The notes below the pieces were generated by a model. It saw only the letters and a program-made list of their open reading frames with translations, did not search any database and was not told where the DNA came from. A program made the position numbers and the translations under genes. Below are positions 30,623 through 38,960 of a stretch of DNA of 64,000 bases, piece after piece. The stretch spans positions 1,426,001 through 1,490,000 of the forward strand of contig CAVWLB010000008.1 in assembly GCA_963755695.1 (NCBI GenBank). The letters run 5' to 3'. The first letter of the stretch is position 1. The number at the start of each line of letters is the position of its first letter. This stretch comes from QHWT01 sp963755695 (GTDB lineage Bacteria; Acidobacteriota; Vicinamibacteria; Vicinamibacterales; 2-12-FULL-66-21).

Positions 30623-30628
30623 GATAAT
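30623..30628 (+). promoter_or_regulatory. -10-like box close to DUF4112 start
   Basis: GATAAT ends 8 nt before ATG 30637 with no Shine-Dalgarno between; possible leaderless transcript, divergent from glgX. Confidence 0.35.
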
Positions 30629-30636
30629 CGTTCCGC

Positions 30637-31098
30637 ATGCAGTCACGCGCCGACCGCAACCTCGAGACACTCCGCCGCTGGTCGGTGCTCCTCGACGACG
30701 CGTTCCGCGTGCCTGGCACGAACATCCGCTTTGGTCTCGACCCGATCCTCGGCCTCGTGCCGGGGATCGGCGACCTCGCCAGTCCCGTCCTCTCGGTCCT
30801 GATTCTCGTGCATGGTGCCCGCCTCCGCGTGCCGAAGATCGTGCTCGCGCGGATGGTCCTCAACGCGCTCATCGACTTCATCGTCGGCGCCGTTCCCGTT
30901 CTGGGAGATCTCTTCGACTTCGGGTGGAAGTCCAACGTGTGGAATCTCACGCTCCTGGAGCGTCACGCCCGCCCCGGGCCCCGCGCCACCCGTGGCGACT
31001 GGATCTTCGTCATCGCATGCGTAACGGTGGTGTTCCTGGCCGCGCTGATTCCGTTCGTTGCCCTGGTGTGGCTGCTGCGCCACGTCCCGCTCTGGTGA
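30637..31098 (+). CDS. DUF4112 small membrane protein
   Basis: 153 aa. The central GLDPILGLVPGIGDLASPVL and VGAVPVLGDLFDFGWKSN pair is the DUF4112 signature; hydrophobic helices lie near residues 40-60, 75-95 and 122-148. Function unknown in the family. It is divergent from glgX and convergent with the AI-2E-type permease gene. Confidence 0.88.
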   Translation: MQSRADRNLETLRRWSVLLDDAFRVPGTNIRFGLDPILGLVPGIGDLASPVLSVLILVHGARLRVPKIVLARMVLNALIDFIVGAVPVLGDLFDFGWKSNVWNLTLLERHARPGPRATRGDWIFVIACVTVVFLAALIPFVALVWLLRHVPLW

Positions 31099-31128
31099 AA
31101 CGGGCTGCTGGCGGGTAACCGCGACGAA

Positions 31129-32397
31129 TTATTCGCCCAGCAACTCCGCGAGCGGCTGAAGCTCCTCGATGTGATCGCACACCGCCTTGACCATCATCAG
31201 CATCGGTACGGCAAGGACTGCGCCCCACACGCCCCAGATCCAGCTCCAGAACAGCAGCCCGACGAAGATCGCCACCGGGTTCATACGGGCGGCACGCCCC
31301 ATCAACGCCGGGGTGAGTAGGAAACCCTCGAGGCTGGTGATGGCGAACGCGACGGCGCAGACCATAAGCGTGCGCGAGACGTCATCGAACTGCATGAAGG
31401 CGACCACGCCGAGGCCGCCGGACACGAGAATGGGCCCGAGATACGGGATCGAGTTGAAGATCCCCGCGGCAAGCCCCCAGACGATCCACTGATTGAGCCC
31501 GAAGTACCACAGCGCGATCATCGTCGCGACGGCAACGATGGCGCTGGTGAGAATCTGGACGCGCATGAAGCTGGCAATCTGAAGGTTGATGTCGTCGAGG
31601 ATCTGGACGGTCAACTTCTTCTGCCAGAGGCGCGGCCCGGCAATCTTGACGATCTTGCGCTTGTAGAGATCTCCGGTGACGAGAAAGAAGTAGACGAGAA
31701 AGAGGATCATCGCGAACTGACCCAGCGCGCCGATCAATCCCATCCCGCCCCAATACAGGTAGTCGCTCGCCTTGAACGCGGGTTCCACGATCTGCACCTT
31801 GGCGATCCCGGGTACCGGCCGGTCGGGCTGCGAGGCCACCTGCGCGGTCTGTTCGAGTGAGTTGGCCGCCTTCTGCACCTGCTCGAGCGCGCCATTACCA
31901 TCTTTTTTGTGGAGGCGCACGCGCTGCTGGATGCGCTGCGCCGCCTGAGGCACTTGCGCGACGATCTGCATCACTTCATCGGTCAGGCTGTAAGCCGAAC
32001 CACCCATTACGCCGACGAGCAGAATCAAGACGATCGCGGCGCCGAGCGAGCGGGGAACCTTCATCCGCGCGAGCGAGGTGACGAGCGGTTCGAGCGCATA
32101 GGCCATCAGGATGCCGAGCACGAACGGGATCAGAATCGACTGCGCGTACTGCAGCATGACGACGAGGGCAATCGTCGCCAGCACGGTTAGCGTGACGGTG
32201 CGCGGGTTGGTTGCAACGTCGGCGACCACCGGCGGTGCGTCTTCGGGCCTATCCGATTCGGGCTTGTCCTGAGCCTTGTCGGGAGGCGTGCCCTCGGCTG
32301 AGTGGGAGGGCTTGCTCGCAGTTTTGTCGATGGGCTTGATCCGAAGTTTGTCTTCGGACTTGCCCCGAGCGCGATCGAAGGATTGAGTCTCGGCCAT
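31129..32397 (-). CDS. AI-2E-type transporter family membrane protein (PerM-like)
   Basis: 422 aa from ATG 32397 (MAETQSFDRARG); the longer frame overlaps queA and is rejected. The first about 80 residues are charged and disordered (KPIDKTASKPSHSAEG). Seven to eight TM helices follow, with the family block GLAAGIFNSIPYLGPILVSG and the end FWSWIWGVWGAVLAVPMLMM. The family exports small molecules or ions (TqsA for AI-2, others Na+/H+); substrate cannot be read here. Divergent from queA with a 45-nt gap. Confidence 0.85.
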   Translation of the reverse strand: MAETQSFDRARGKSEDKLRIKPIDKTASKPSHSAEGTPPDKAQDKPESDRPEDAPPVVADVATNPRTVTLTVLATIALVVMLQYAQSILIPFVLGILMAYALEPLVTSLARMKVPRSLGAAIVLILLVGVMGGSAYSLTDEVMQIVAQVPQAAQRIQQRVRLHKKDGNGALEQVQKAANSLEQTAQVASQPDRPVPGIAKVQIVEPAFKASDYLYWGGMGLIGALGQFAMILFLVYFFLVTGDLYKRKIVKIAGPRLWQKKLTVQILDDINLQIASFMRVQILTSAIVAVATMIALWYFGLNQWIVWGLAAGIFNSIPYLGPILVSGGLGVVAFMQFDDVSRTLMVCAVAFAITSLEGFLLTPALMGRAARMNPVAIFVGLLFWSWIWGVWGAVLAVPMLMMVKAVCDHIEELQPLAELLGE

Positions 32398-32442
32398 TAC
32401 AATCTGAGCCGTGACGTGCAAGATTAACGCCGAGGTTCGTGA

Positions 32443-33534
32443 GTGAAAGTAGCGGACTTCGACTTTTCTCTTCCTGCAGAGCTGATTGCCCAGACCGCTG
32501 CACCGCGCGGGACATCCCGCCTCCTGGTCCTGAATCGCGCGAACGATGGAGTGACTCATGCCACCGTCCGCGATCTGCCGACCTTTCTAAAGGCGGGGGA
32601 TCTGCTCACGGCGAACGATACCCGCGTCTTTCCGGCTCGTCTTCTCGGCCGGCGCGTGCCCAGTGGTGGCGCGGTCGAGTGTCTGCTGCTCGCGCGCGAA
32701 CCGTCAGAGGCCAGACCTCGAACCTCGGACGTCGGCCCCGTGAGGGATCCCGCACAGATCTGGACCGCGCTCATGCATCCCGGCCAGAAATTGAAGCCCG
32801 GTGCGAGGGTTCGCTTCGAAGGGGACGCGGGCGTGCTGATCGGGGAGGTACTCGAGCGGCAGTTTTATGGAAGGCGGCGACTACGCTTGTGGGTCGAGCG
32901 TGGCCCGGGCCACGACGAGCTGGTTGACGCGCTCGGTCATGTTCCTCTTCCTCCGTATATTCACCGGGCCGATACCGCAGAAGATCGCGAGCGCTATCAG
33001 ACCGTGTTCGCCGAGCACCGCGGATCGGTCGCGGCGCCCACAGCCGGTCTTCACTTCGATCAACGGCTGCTCGACGCGATCGACGCCGCAGGCATCGAGC
33101 GTACGTCGATCACGCTGCACGTCGGATACGGCACCTTCAAACCCGTTCGCGTGGAGAACGTCGAAGATCACCAGGTCGATCCCGAGCGTTACGAGATCGG
33201 CGATCAGGCAGCCGGCCGAATCAATCGCGCGCTCGACCAGAAGCGCCGCGTCGTTGCCATCGGTACCACCACCACCCGCGCGCTCGAAGACGCAGGACGA
33301 GCGGGAAGCGGGCGGATTTCCGCCGGCACCGGCGAGGCTCGGCTGTTCATCTATCCCGGATTCGAGTTCCGAGTGATTTCGGCACTCCTGACGAACTTTC
33401 ACCTGCCGCAGTCATCGCTGTTGATGCTCGTTTCCGCATTTGCCGGGCGAGAGCGCGTACTGGCCGCCTACCGGGAAGCGGTCGAACAGCACTATCGTTT
33501 CTACAGCTACGGCGACGCGATGCTGATCATCTAG
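32443..33534 (+). CDS. queA: tRNA preQ1(34) S-adenosylmethionine ribosyltransferase-isomerase
   Basis: 363 aa from GTG 32443 (KVADFDFSLPAELIAQTAAP). Transfers and isomerises the ribosyl part of SAM onto preQ1 in tRNA wobble position, making epoxyqueuosine. Signature segments: LLTANDTRVFPARLLG, VAAPTAGLHFDQRLLDAI, TLHVGYGTFKPVRVENV, FIYPGFEFRVISALLTNFHL. Residues about 88-98 (ARPRTSDVGPV) look like an insertion relative to the family and are encoded by a decayed version of the GGACCTC heptad found in nearby intergenic DNA. queE and queC lie 20 kb downstream. Confidence 0.94.
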   Translation: MKVADFDFSLPAELIAQTAAPRGTSRLLVLNRANDGVTHATVRDLPTFLKAGDLLTANDTRVFPARLLGRRVPSGGAVECLLLAREPSEARPRTSDVGPVRDPAQIWTALMHPGQKLKPGARVRFEGDAGVLIGEVLERQFYGRRRLRLWVERGPGHDELVDALGHVPLPPYIHRADTAEDRERYQTVFAEHRGSVAAPTAGLHFDQRLLDAIDAAGIERTSITLHVGYGTFKPVRVENVEDHQVDPERYEIGDQAAGRINRALDQKRRVVAIGTTTTRALEDAGRAGSGRISAGTGEARLFIYPGFEFRVISALLTNFHLPQSSLLMLVSAFAGRERVLAAYREAVEQHYRFYSYGDAMLII

Positions 33535-33537
33535 GGC

Positions 33538-33712
33538 TCATGGGTCACGGCTCCGGCTCATGGCTCACGGCGGCTCAGGGCCGAGAGCGGCTAAGGGCTC
33601 AAGGTTTCGGTCTCGGATCTTGGACCTCGGACCTCGGGCTTCAGACCTCGGGCCTCGGACCTCGGACTTCGGACCTCGGGCTTCGGACCTCGGACCTCCA
33701 GATCCACCGGTT
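33538..33712. repeat. Heptad intergenic repeats (GGCTCAN then GGACCTC/GGACTTC)
   Basis: First half is made of GGCTCA-type units (ggctcatgggtcacggctcc), second half of about 12 units of GGACCTC, GGACTTC or GGGCTTC (33629-33701). Period is seven throughout. No gene is supported; all frames read a repeating RTSDLG-like peptide. Confidence 0.8.
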
Positions 33713-33757
33713 TCGTTTGGACATTGCCCCTTGACCATTTAGCATTGACGCGAATTC

Positions 33758-34699
33758 ATGCCGTTCAGCTACGACGAGTTCGATCTCTCCAGCATCCAGA
33801 CGTATCCGCTCGCGTCGCGCAAGAGCAAAGCCAACGCGGCGGACTTCGCCAGGCCGTTCAAGCCGGCGAGCGGTGTTGCCGGTCTCATCGACGCGTTGCC
33901 GTCAATTCTCGCTGCGTCGGACTTCAAGGCCGTGATCGATGCGATGCGCACCGCGCACCGCGAGGGCCGCGGGATTGTCTGGGGACTCGGCGCACACGTC
34001 CTGAAGACGGGCCTGTCGCCGGTGTTGATCGACCTCATGGAGCGCGGATTCGTGTCGGCGCTCGCGACCAACGGCGCTGGCGTGATCCACGATTTCGAGA
34101 TCGCGTTGTCGGGCTCGACCTCGGAAGACGTTGACGAGGCGCTCGGGCCTGGCCGCTTCGGGATGGCGGAAGAGACCGGATGTCTGCTCAACGCTGCGAT
34201 CAACGATGGGGTGAAGGACGGCCTGGGACTCGGGCAATCCGTCGCGCGGTATCTGAAGACGACCCGGCCATCGCACGAACACCTCAGCGTCGTTGCCGCG
34301 GCCGCGCGCCTGAAGATCCCCGTCACGGTCCACGTCGCAATCGGGACCGACATCATTCATATGCATCCCGCAGCCTCCGGCGCGGCGCTCGGCGAGGGGA
34401 GCCTGCGGGACTTCCGCTATTTCGTGTCGAACGTCGCAAGGCTCGAGCGCGGCGTGTATCTCAATTGCGGTTCGGCGGTCGTGCTTCCCGAAGTGTTCCT
34501 GAAAGCCGTCGCGCTCGCCCGCAACCAGGGCCGCTCGCTCGAAGGGCTCACGACGGTGAATCTTGATTTCGTTCGCCTCTACCGGCCCCAGACCAACGTT
34601 GTCTCGCGCCCAGTCGCCGGAGTCGGCAAGGGATACTCGCTCGTCGGCCACCACGAGATCATGATTCCGTTGCTTGCGGCGGCACTGGTCGAGGGATAA
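33758..34699 (+). CDS. Deoxyhypusine-synthase-like conserved protein
   Basis: 313 aa from ATG 33758. The stretches GIVWGLGAHVLKTGLSPVLI, SALATNGAGVIHDFEIALSG and VHVAIGTDIIHMHP have the look of the deoxyhypusine synthase / NAD-binding fold (compare the TNxGG region), with SEDVDEALGPGRFGMAEETG strongly conserved-looking. True eIF5A substrates do not exist in most bacteria, so the reaction is unknown; polyamine transfer chemistry is only a guess. It stands alone between intergenic repeats and the kinase gene. Confidence 0.6.
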   Translation: MPFSYDEFDLSSIQTYPLASRKSKANAADFARPFKPASGVAGLIDALPSILAASDFKAVIDAMRTAHREGRGIVWGLGAHVLKTGLSPVLIDLMERGFVSALATNGAGVIHDFEIALSGSTSEDVDEALGPGRFGMAEETGCLLNAAINDGVKDGLGLGQSVARYLKTTRPSHEHLSVVAAAARLKIPVTVHVAIGTDIIHMHPAASGAALGEGSLRDFRYFVSNVARLERGVYLNCGSAVVLPEVFLKAVALARNQGRSLEGLTTVNLDFVRLYRPQTNVVSRPVAGVGKGYSLVGHHEIMIPLLAAALVEG

Positions 34700-34735
34700 G
34701 ACTGGCCGGGCGCCACTCAAGTGAAAAATAGTGGA

Positions 34736-37024
34736 ATGCGTTTCGATCGCATCGGCCCATATCGCGTGCTTGAACAGATCGGGCGCGGCGGCATGGGCGA
34801 GATCTTCAGCGCCGAGGACGAGCGCCTCGGCCGCATCGTCGCCCTGAAGACGATATCCCGCGAACTCGTCCCTGACGAAGATTCGCGCCGCCGCCTGCTG
34901 GCGGAAGCGCGCGCGGCGGCCGCGCTGTCTCACCCGTTCATCTGCACCATTCACGACGCGCTCGAACATGACGGCCTGCCGGTGATCGTCATGGAGTACG
35001 TGCGGGGGGAAACGATTGCCGAGCGCGTGACGGCAGGTCCGTTACCACCGCCGGAGATCTGCCGGATCGGGATCGAGGTTGCCGAAGCGCTGGCGGTCGC
35101 CCACGCGCGCGGCACGATCCACCGCGACATTTCCGCGGCGAACATCATGCTCGCCAGCGATGGCCACCCGAAGGTGATGGATTTTGGTCTCGCGCGCAAG
35201 CTGAACACCACGGCCGTGTCGAGCGCGACTGTCACCTCGCCTGACTTCACGGCCGGTATGGTCGTCGGCACGCCGGCGTATCTGTCCCCGGAGGCTCTGC
35301 GCGGTGATCCGGTCGACGCGCGTTCGGACCTGTATTCGTTTGGCGTCGTCCTCTATCTGATGGCCGCCGGGCGGCTGCCCTTCATAGAGGAAACCACGAC
35401 GGCACTGGTTGCGTCGATTCTCACCCGCACGCCGACAGGGCCGCGCATGCTCATGCCGGCGCTCCCGTCGGCATTCGACGCGATCATCATGAAGCTGCTC
35501 GAGAAGGATCCAGCCGCACGGTTCCAATCTGCGGATGCGCTCGCGGCGGCGCTGATCGACGCCCGGTCGGACCCCGGTTCGGCGTCGGTCCTACGCTCGG
35601 TGGCCGTGCTGCCGTTCCGCGCGCTCGGACAGCCGAGCGGAGACGATGACGACCTGGGACTCGGGCTTGCCGACGCAACGATCACCGCACTTGCCGCGGT
35701 GCGCTCGCTGCTGGTGCGGCCGACCGCGGCAATCCTTCCGTATCAGGGCGGTGCCGTGGACCCGGTGCGCGCCGGCCGCGAGCTGTCGGTCGACGCGGTC
35801 GTCGACGGCAGCCTTCAACGTCGAGGTCCTCATCTTCGGGTCACGGCGCAGTTGCTCAGCACGTCGGACGGGCGCCCGCTCTGGGGCACGAAGATCGACG
35901 CGAACGTCGACGAGGTGTTCCGGCTGCAGGACGACGTGGCGCGGGAGGTCATGCGTGCACTCGACGTGACGGTCACGGCCGCCGACCGGCGCCGCCTGGA
36001 GCGTGGTCCGCGCGGCCAGGCCGAGGCGCGGGAGCATTACCTTCGTGGCCGCGTGCACATGACGAGCGAGTCAATCGAGAGCCTGGATGCGGCGATCGAC
36101 GAGTTTCAGAAAGCAATCGCGATCGACCCCTCTTACGCGGAGGCATACGTCGGCCTGGCCACCGCGTTGAGTCGGATGGCGTTCAGCTTCAAGCCGGACT
36201 CCGACTTCCACGCGCGCGCCGAAGAGATGTGCGCGCGGGCGCTCGCGATCGATCCGATGTTGCCCGAAGCACGTTTCCTGCGCGGGTGGCTCGCCTGGAC
36301 GCCCGCTACTGGCTTTCAGCACGAAGCGGCGATCCGGGACATCAGCCTGGCGATTGCCGAACGTCCGGGGCTCAATGAAGCGCACCACCTGCTCGGCATC
36401 GTGCTGCTGCACGTCTCGCTGTTCGACGAGTCGGGCCGCGAGCTCGAGCGGGCGCTGGCGATCGATCCGAACGACAGCAGTACGTACATGCACCTCGGTT
36501 GGGCGAAATACCTGGCGGGTGACCTTGCAGAGGCGGTCGAGATTTCGACGGAGGCGTGGCGCCGGAGCCCTTCGGCATGGGCCGGTTATCAACTTGCGCT
36601 GACACAACTGCAACTCGGGCGCCTCGATGCCGCCGAGAGGACCTGCGCCGCCGCGGCGCGCCATGCGCCGGACGACGTCCTGCAGTATCCGCTGCGCGGC
36701 CTGATCGCGGCGTTGCGCGGCGAGGACGAGGAGGCGGAGCGCCAGATCGACCTGACGGTGCAGCACCGGAAGGCGTTCGGGCACTATCACCATGCACAAT
36801 ACGACGTGGCCTGCATTTACGCGCGGCTGGGGCGCCTCGACGAGGCGATGCGATGGCTGACCGACGCCGCCCGGAACGGATTCCCGTGCCACGGCTTCTT
36901 CGCGCGGGATCGGCTGCTCCTGCCGCTGCGCGGCGGGCAGAATCTTGCGAATTTGCTGGTGGAACTGCAGGAGGTGCGGGAGCGCTGTCGGCGGGCGTAT
37001 TACGAGTCGCGGGAATCGAGGTAA
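34736..37024 (+). CDS. Serine/threonine protein kinase with TPR domain
   Basis: About 762 aa; GTG 34721 is an alternative start. Kinase domain residues 1-270: glycine loop IGRGGMGEIFSAEDERLG, ATP-binding Lys in IVALKTISREL, catalytic loop IHRDISAANIML, KVMDFGLARK, and GTPAYLSPEALRGDP. The usual Lys after HRDx is Ser. Residues about 285-410 form a FlgO/CadC-like alpha-beta domain (SVAVLPFRALG, VDAVVDGSLQRRGPHLRVTA). The C-terminus holds at least six TPR units (YAEAYVGLATALSRMAFSF, TYMHLGWAKYLAGDLAEAVE). No TM helix, so cytoplasmic. Common design in Acidobacteriota; targets unknown. Confidence 0.9.
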   Translation: MRFDRIGPYRVLEQIGRGGMGEIFSAEDERLGRIVALKTISRELVPDEDSRRRLLAEARAAAALSHPFICTIHDALEHDGLPVIVMEYVRGETIAERVTAGPLPPPEICRIGIEVAEALAVAHARGTIHRDISAANIMLASDGHPKVMDFGLARKLNTTAVSSATVTSPDFTAGMVVGTPAYLSPEALRGDPVDARSDLYSFGVVLYLMAAGRLPFIEETTTALVASILTRTPTGPRMLMPALPSAFDAIIMKLLEKDPAARFQSADALAAALIDARSDPGSASVLRSVAVLPFRALGQPSGDDDDLGLGLADATITALAAVRSLLVRPTAAILPYQGGAVDPVRAGRELSVDAVVDGSLQRRGPHLRVTAQLLSTSDGRPLWGTKIDANVDEVFRLQDDVAREVMRALDVTVTAADRRRLERGPRGQAEAREHYLRGRVHMTSESIESLDAAIDEFQKAIAIDPSYAEAYVGLATALSRMAFSFKPDSDFHARAEEMCARALAIDPMLPEARFLRGWLAWTPATGFQHEAAIRDISLAIAERPGLNEAHHLLGIVLLHVSLFDESGRELERALAIDPNDSSTYMHLGWAKYLAGDLAEAVEISTEAWRRSPSAWAGYQLALTQLQLGRLDAAERTCAAAARHAPDDVLQYPLRGLIAALRGEDEEAERQIDLTVQHRKAFGHYHHAQYDVACIYARLGRLDEAMRWLTDAARNGFPCHGFFARDRLLLPLRGGQNLANLLVELQEVRERCRRAYYESRESR

Positions 37025-37265
37025 GGCTCAGGACTCAGGACTCAAGGCTGTGGGCTTCCGCGTTCGCTGCTTTGCGGCTCCACCTTCGGGCTTCGCGCTA
37101 AGGCGGACAGTCGGACCACGGACTTCGGACCACGGACCTCGGACGACGGACCACGGACCTCGGACCTCGGACCTCGGACCATCGGACGCTACGGACCTCG
37201 GACCTCGGACCTCGGACCTCGGACCTCGGACCTCGGACCTCGGACCTCGGACCTCGGACCTCGGT
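37024..37265. repeat. Heptad tandem repeat array (GGACCTC)
   Basis: Degenerate units from 37024 on (ggctcaggactcaggactca), then GGACCAC/GGACTTC units from 37111, ending in about ten perfect GGACCTC copies at 37192-37262. The array stops five nt before the tRNA -10 box. No gene can be supported in it. Confidence 0.9.
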
Positions 37266-37269
37266 CTGT

Positions 37270-37275
37270 TATAAT
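37270..37275 (+). promoter_or_regulatory. -10 box of tRNA gene
   Basis: Perfect TATAAT 12 nt before the tRNA. The -35 region (about 37247-37252) falls inside the GGACCTC repeat array and reads like CTCGGA or TCGGAC rather than TTGACA. Confidence 0.6.
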
Positions 37276-37287
37276 CAACGTTTCCCC

Positions 37288-37364
37288 GCCGGTGTAGCTC
37301 AGTTGGTTAGAGCACGCGGCTCATATCCGCGGAGTCCGGGGTTCAAGTCCCTGCACCGGCACCA
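37288..37364 (+). tRNA. tRNA with CAU anticodon (Met, or Ile2)
   Basis: Complete cloverleaf: acceptor GCCGGTG/CACCGGC, D-arm GCTC/GAGC, anticodon stem CGCGG/CCGCG with loop CTCATAT (anticodon CAT), T-arm CGGGG/CCCTG with loop TTCAAGT, discriminator A and encoded CCA. It is not initiator-like (position 1-72 pairs G-C; D-arm is elongator type). Elongator Met is the simplest reading, but a CAU tRNA-Ile2, substrate of the tilS product encoded directly downstream, cannot be excluded by eye. Confidence 0.93.
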
Positions 37365-37439
37365 TTCTCTTTCTTTCGCTGACAGAAGCCCGAATGTCGA
37401 ATGCTGATGGCTGATCAGCATTGAGCATCAGGCGGTGTG

Positions 37440-38960
37440 ATGTCGCTGAAGTCCAGCGTTCGCCGGACGATCCGCCAGCACGCGCTCGCGCGCGCCGATA
37501 CGCGTGTGCTCGTGGCGTTGTCGGGCGGAGCCGATTCGGTAGCGCTGCTGCACCTGCTTTGCGAGATGGAGCGAAGTGGCGACCTCGTCGTTGCCGGGGC
37601 GGCGCACCTGCATCATGGGTTGCGGGGGGCGGACGCGGATGCCGACGAGGCGTTTTGTCGCGCGCTGGCGGGGCGCTTGAACGTCCGCTTCGTGACTTCT
37701 CGCGTCGATGTTGCCTCGCTCGCGCGGGAACAGAAGCGTTCGATTGAAGATGCGGCGCGGTCGGCGCGCTACGCATTTCTCGAACGAGCCGCAGACGAGC
37801 TCGGCGCCGACGCGATCGCGACCGCGCACACGCTGGACGACCAGGCGGAGACCTTCTTGTTGCGCCTCCTGCGCGGAACCGCAACCCGGGGCCTCGGGTC
37901 GATCCGGCCGCGCGCCGGCAGAGTGATTCGGCCCGTGCTCGACATTCGGCGCGCCGATCTCAGACGGTTTCTGGAGGCGCGGGGCGAGGCCTTTCGCGAA
38001 GACGCGACGAATGCGGACGTGTCAATTCCTCGAAACCGGGTCCGGCATGAGCTGATTCCGTATATCGAATCACGTTTTTCGCATGTGGCGTCCGAGCTGC
38101 TCGCCAGGCAGGCGGCACTGGCGCGCGACGACGAGGACTTTCTTCGGCAGCTTGCAATCGAAAGCGTCAGTCGAGTCGTCTTAAGAGGAAACGGCTTGGA
38201 ACCGCGGGCGGATCTGGGCATTCGGACCTCGGATTCCTCGGACCTCGGACTTCGGACTTCGGACCTCGGACTTCGGACTTCGGACCTCGGACCTCGGACT
38301 TCGGACCTCGGTATGGATCTCGATGCAGCGGCGCTGGCAGAGATGCCTCGTGCGGTGGCATCGAGGGTGGCATACCACGTGCTCTCGAGGCTGAGCGGCG
38401 CCAGGCAGATCGGGAGCGATCACGTGGAGCGGCTCCTTGCCCTTGCCGAGGTGGCGCACGAAGGCTTTGCAACCAGTCTGCCTGGGCAATACGCTCAGAG
38501 GCTGGGTAGTGTCATCAGGTTGAGGGCCGGACGGGGTCCGGTACCGGAAAACTCGAACTCTTTCGCATTTTCGCTGTCTATTCCTGGAGAGGTTGAGTGG
38601 CACCCGCAGGGGTGTGCCATTGCGGCTGAAGCGGCGTCCGGCTCAGAGGGCCGACTGGCCGCTCGGGGCGCAGAAGTAGGGGTTTCCGTGGCTGCCCTGG
38701 CGCTGCCGCTCGCGATCCGGTGCCGCCGGCCCGGGGACCGATTTCACCCGCTGGGGGCGCCGGGAGCCCGGAAGCTGCAGGATTTCCTCGTGGACCGGAA
38801 GGTTCCGCGGTCCGAGCGGGACGCCCTCCCGCTCGTGGTCGATAGCCGTGACCGGATTGTCTGGGTTGTCGGGCACTCGGTGGGCGAGGACTTTCGGGTC
38901 ATCGACCCCTCGGCAGGCGTGTTACTCTTGAAAGTCAGGCGGTTAGGAGGCGTAGGTTGA
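37440..38960 (+). CDS. tilS: tRNA(Ile)-lysidine synthetase with internal heptapeptide repeat
   Basis: 506 aa from ATG 37440 (GTG 37437 possible). Attaches lysine to C34 of tRNA-Ile(CAU). N-terminal PP-loop RVLVALSGGADSVALLHLL, HLHHGLRGADADADEAFC, DAIATAHTLDDQAETFLLRL, GLGSIRPRAGRVIRPVLDI; C-terminal RCRRPGDRFHPLGAPGARKL domain. Residues about 260-291 are a run of RTSDLGL/RTSDLGP units encoded by the GGACCTC/GGACTTC heptad also found upstream of the tRNA; it sits between the catalytic and substrate domains and makes the protein longer than the usual 430-460 aa. Its stop overlaps the ftsH start. Confidence 0.92.
   Translation: MSLKSSVRRTIRQHALARADTRVLVALSGGADSVALLHLLCEMERSGDLVVAGAAHLHHGLRGADADADEAFCRALAGRLNVRFVTSRVDVASLAREQKRSIEDAARSARYAFLERAADELGADAIATAHTLDDQAETFLLRLLRGTATRGLGSIRPRAGRVIRPVLDIRRADLRRFLEARGEAFREDATNADVSIPRNRVRHELIPYIESRFSHVASELLARQAALARDDEDFLRQLAIESVSRVVLRGNGLEPRADLGIRTSDSSDLGLRTSDLGLRTSDLGPRTSDLGMDLDAAALAEMPRAVASRVAYHVLSRLSGARQIGSDHVERLLALAEVAHEGFATSLPGQYAQRLGSVIRLRAGRGPVPENSNSFAFSLSIPGEVEWHPQGCAIAAEAASGSEGRLAARGAEVGVSVAALALPLAIRCRRPGDRFHPLGAPGARKLQDFLVDRKVPRSERDALPLVVDSRDRIVWVVGHSVGEDFRVIDPSAGVLLLKVRRLGGVG
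38221..38311 (+). repeat. Heptad repeat inside tilS
   Basis: Units GGACCTC and GGACTTC, period seven, in phase with the tilS frame on both sides. Same family as 33629-33701 and 37111-37262. Confidence 0.9.

Noticed and set aside
33600..33734. Small proteins encoded by the heptad repeat
   Set aside because: The repeat is stop-free in all frames by construction, so open frames there carry no evidence of coding.
37024..37265. CRISPR array
   Set aside because: Units are 7 nt without spacers, and no cas gene is present.
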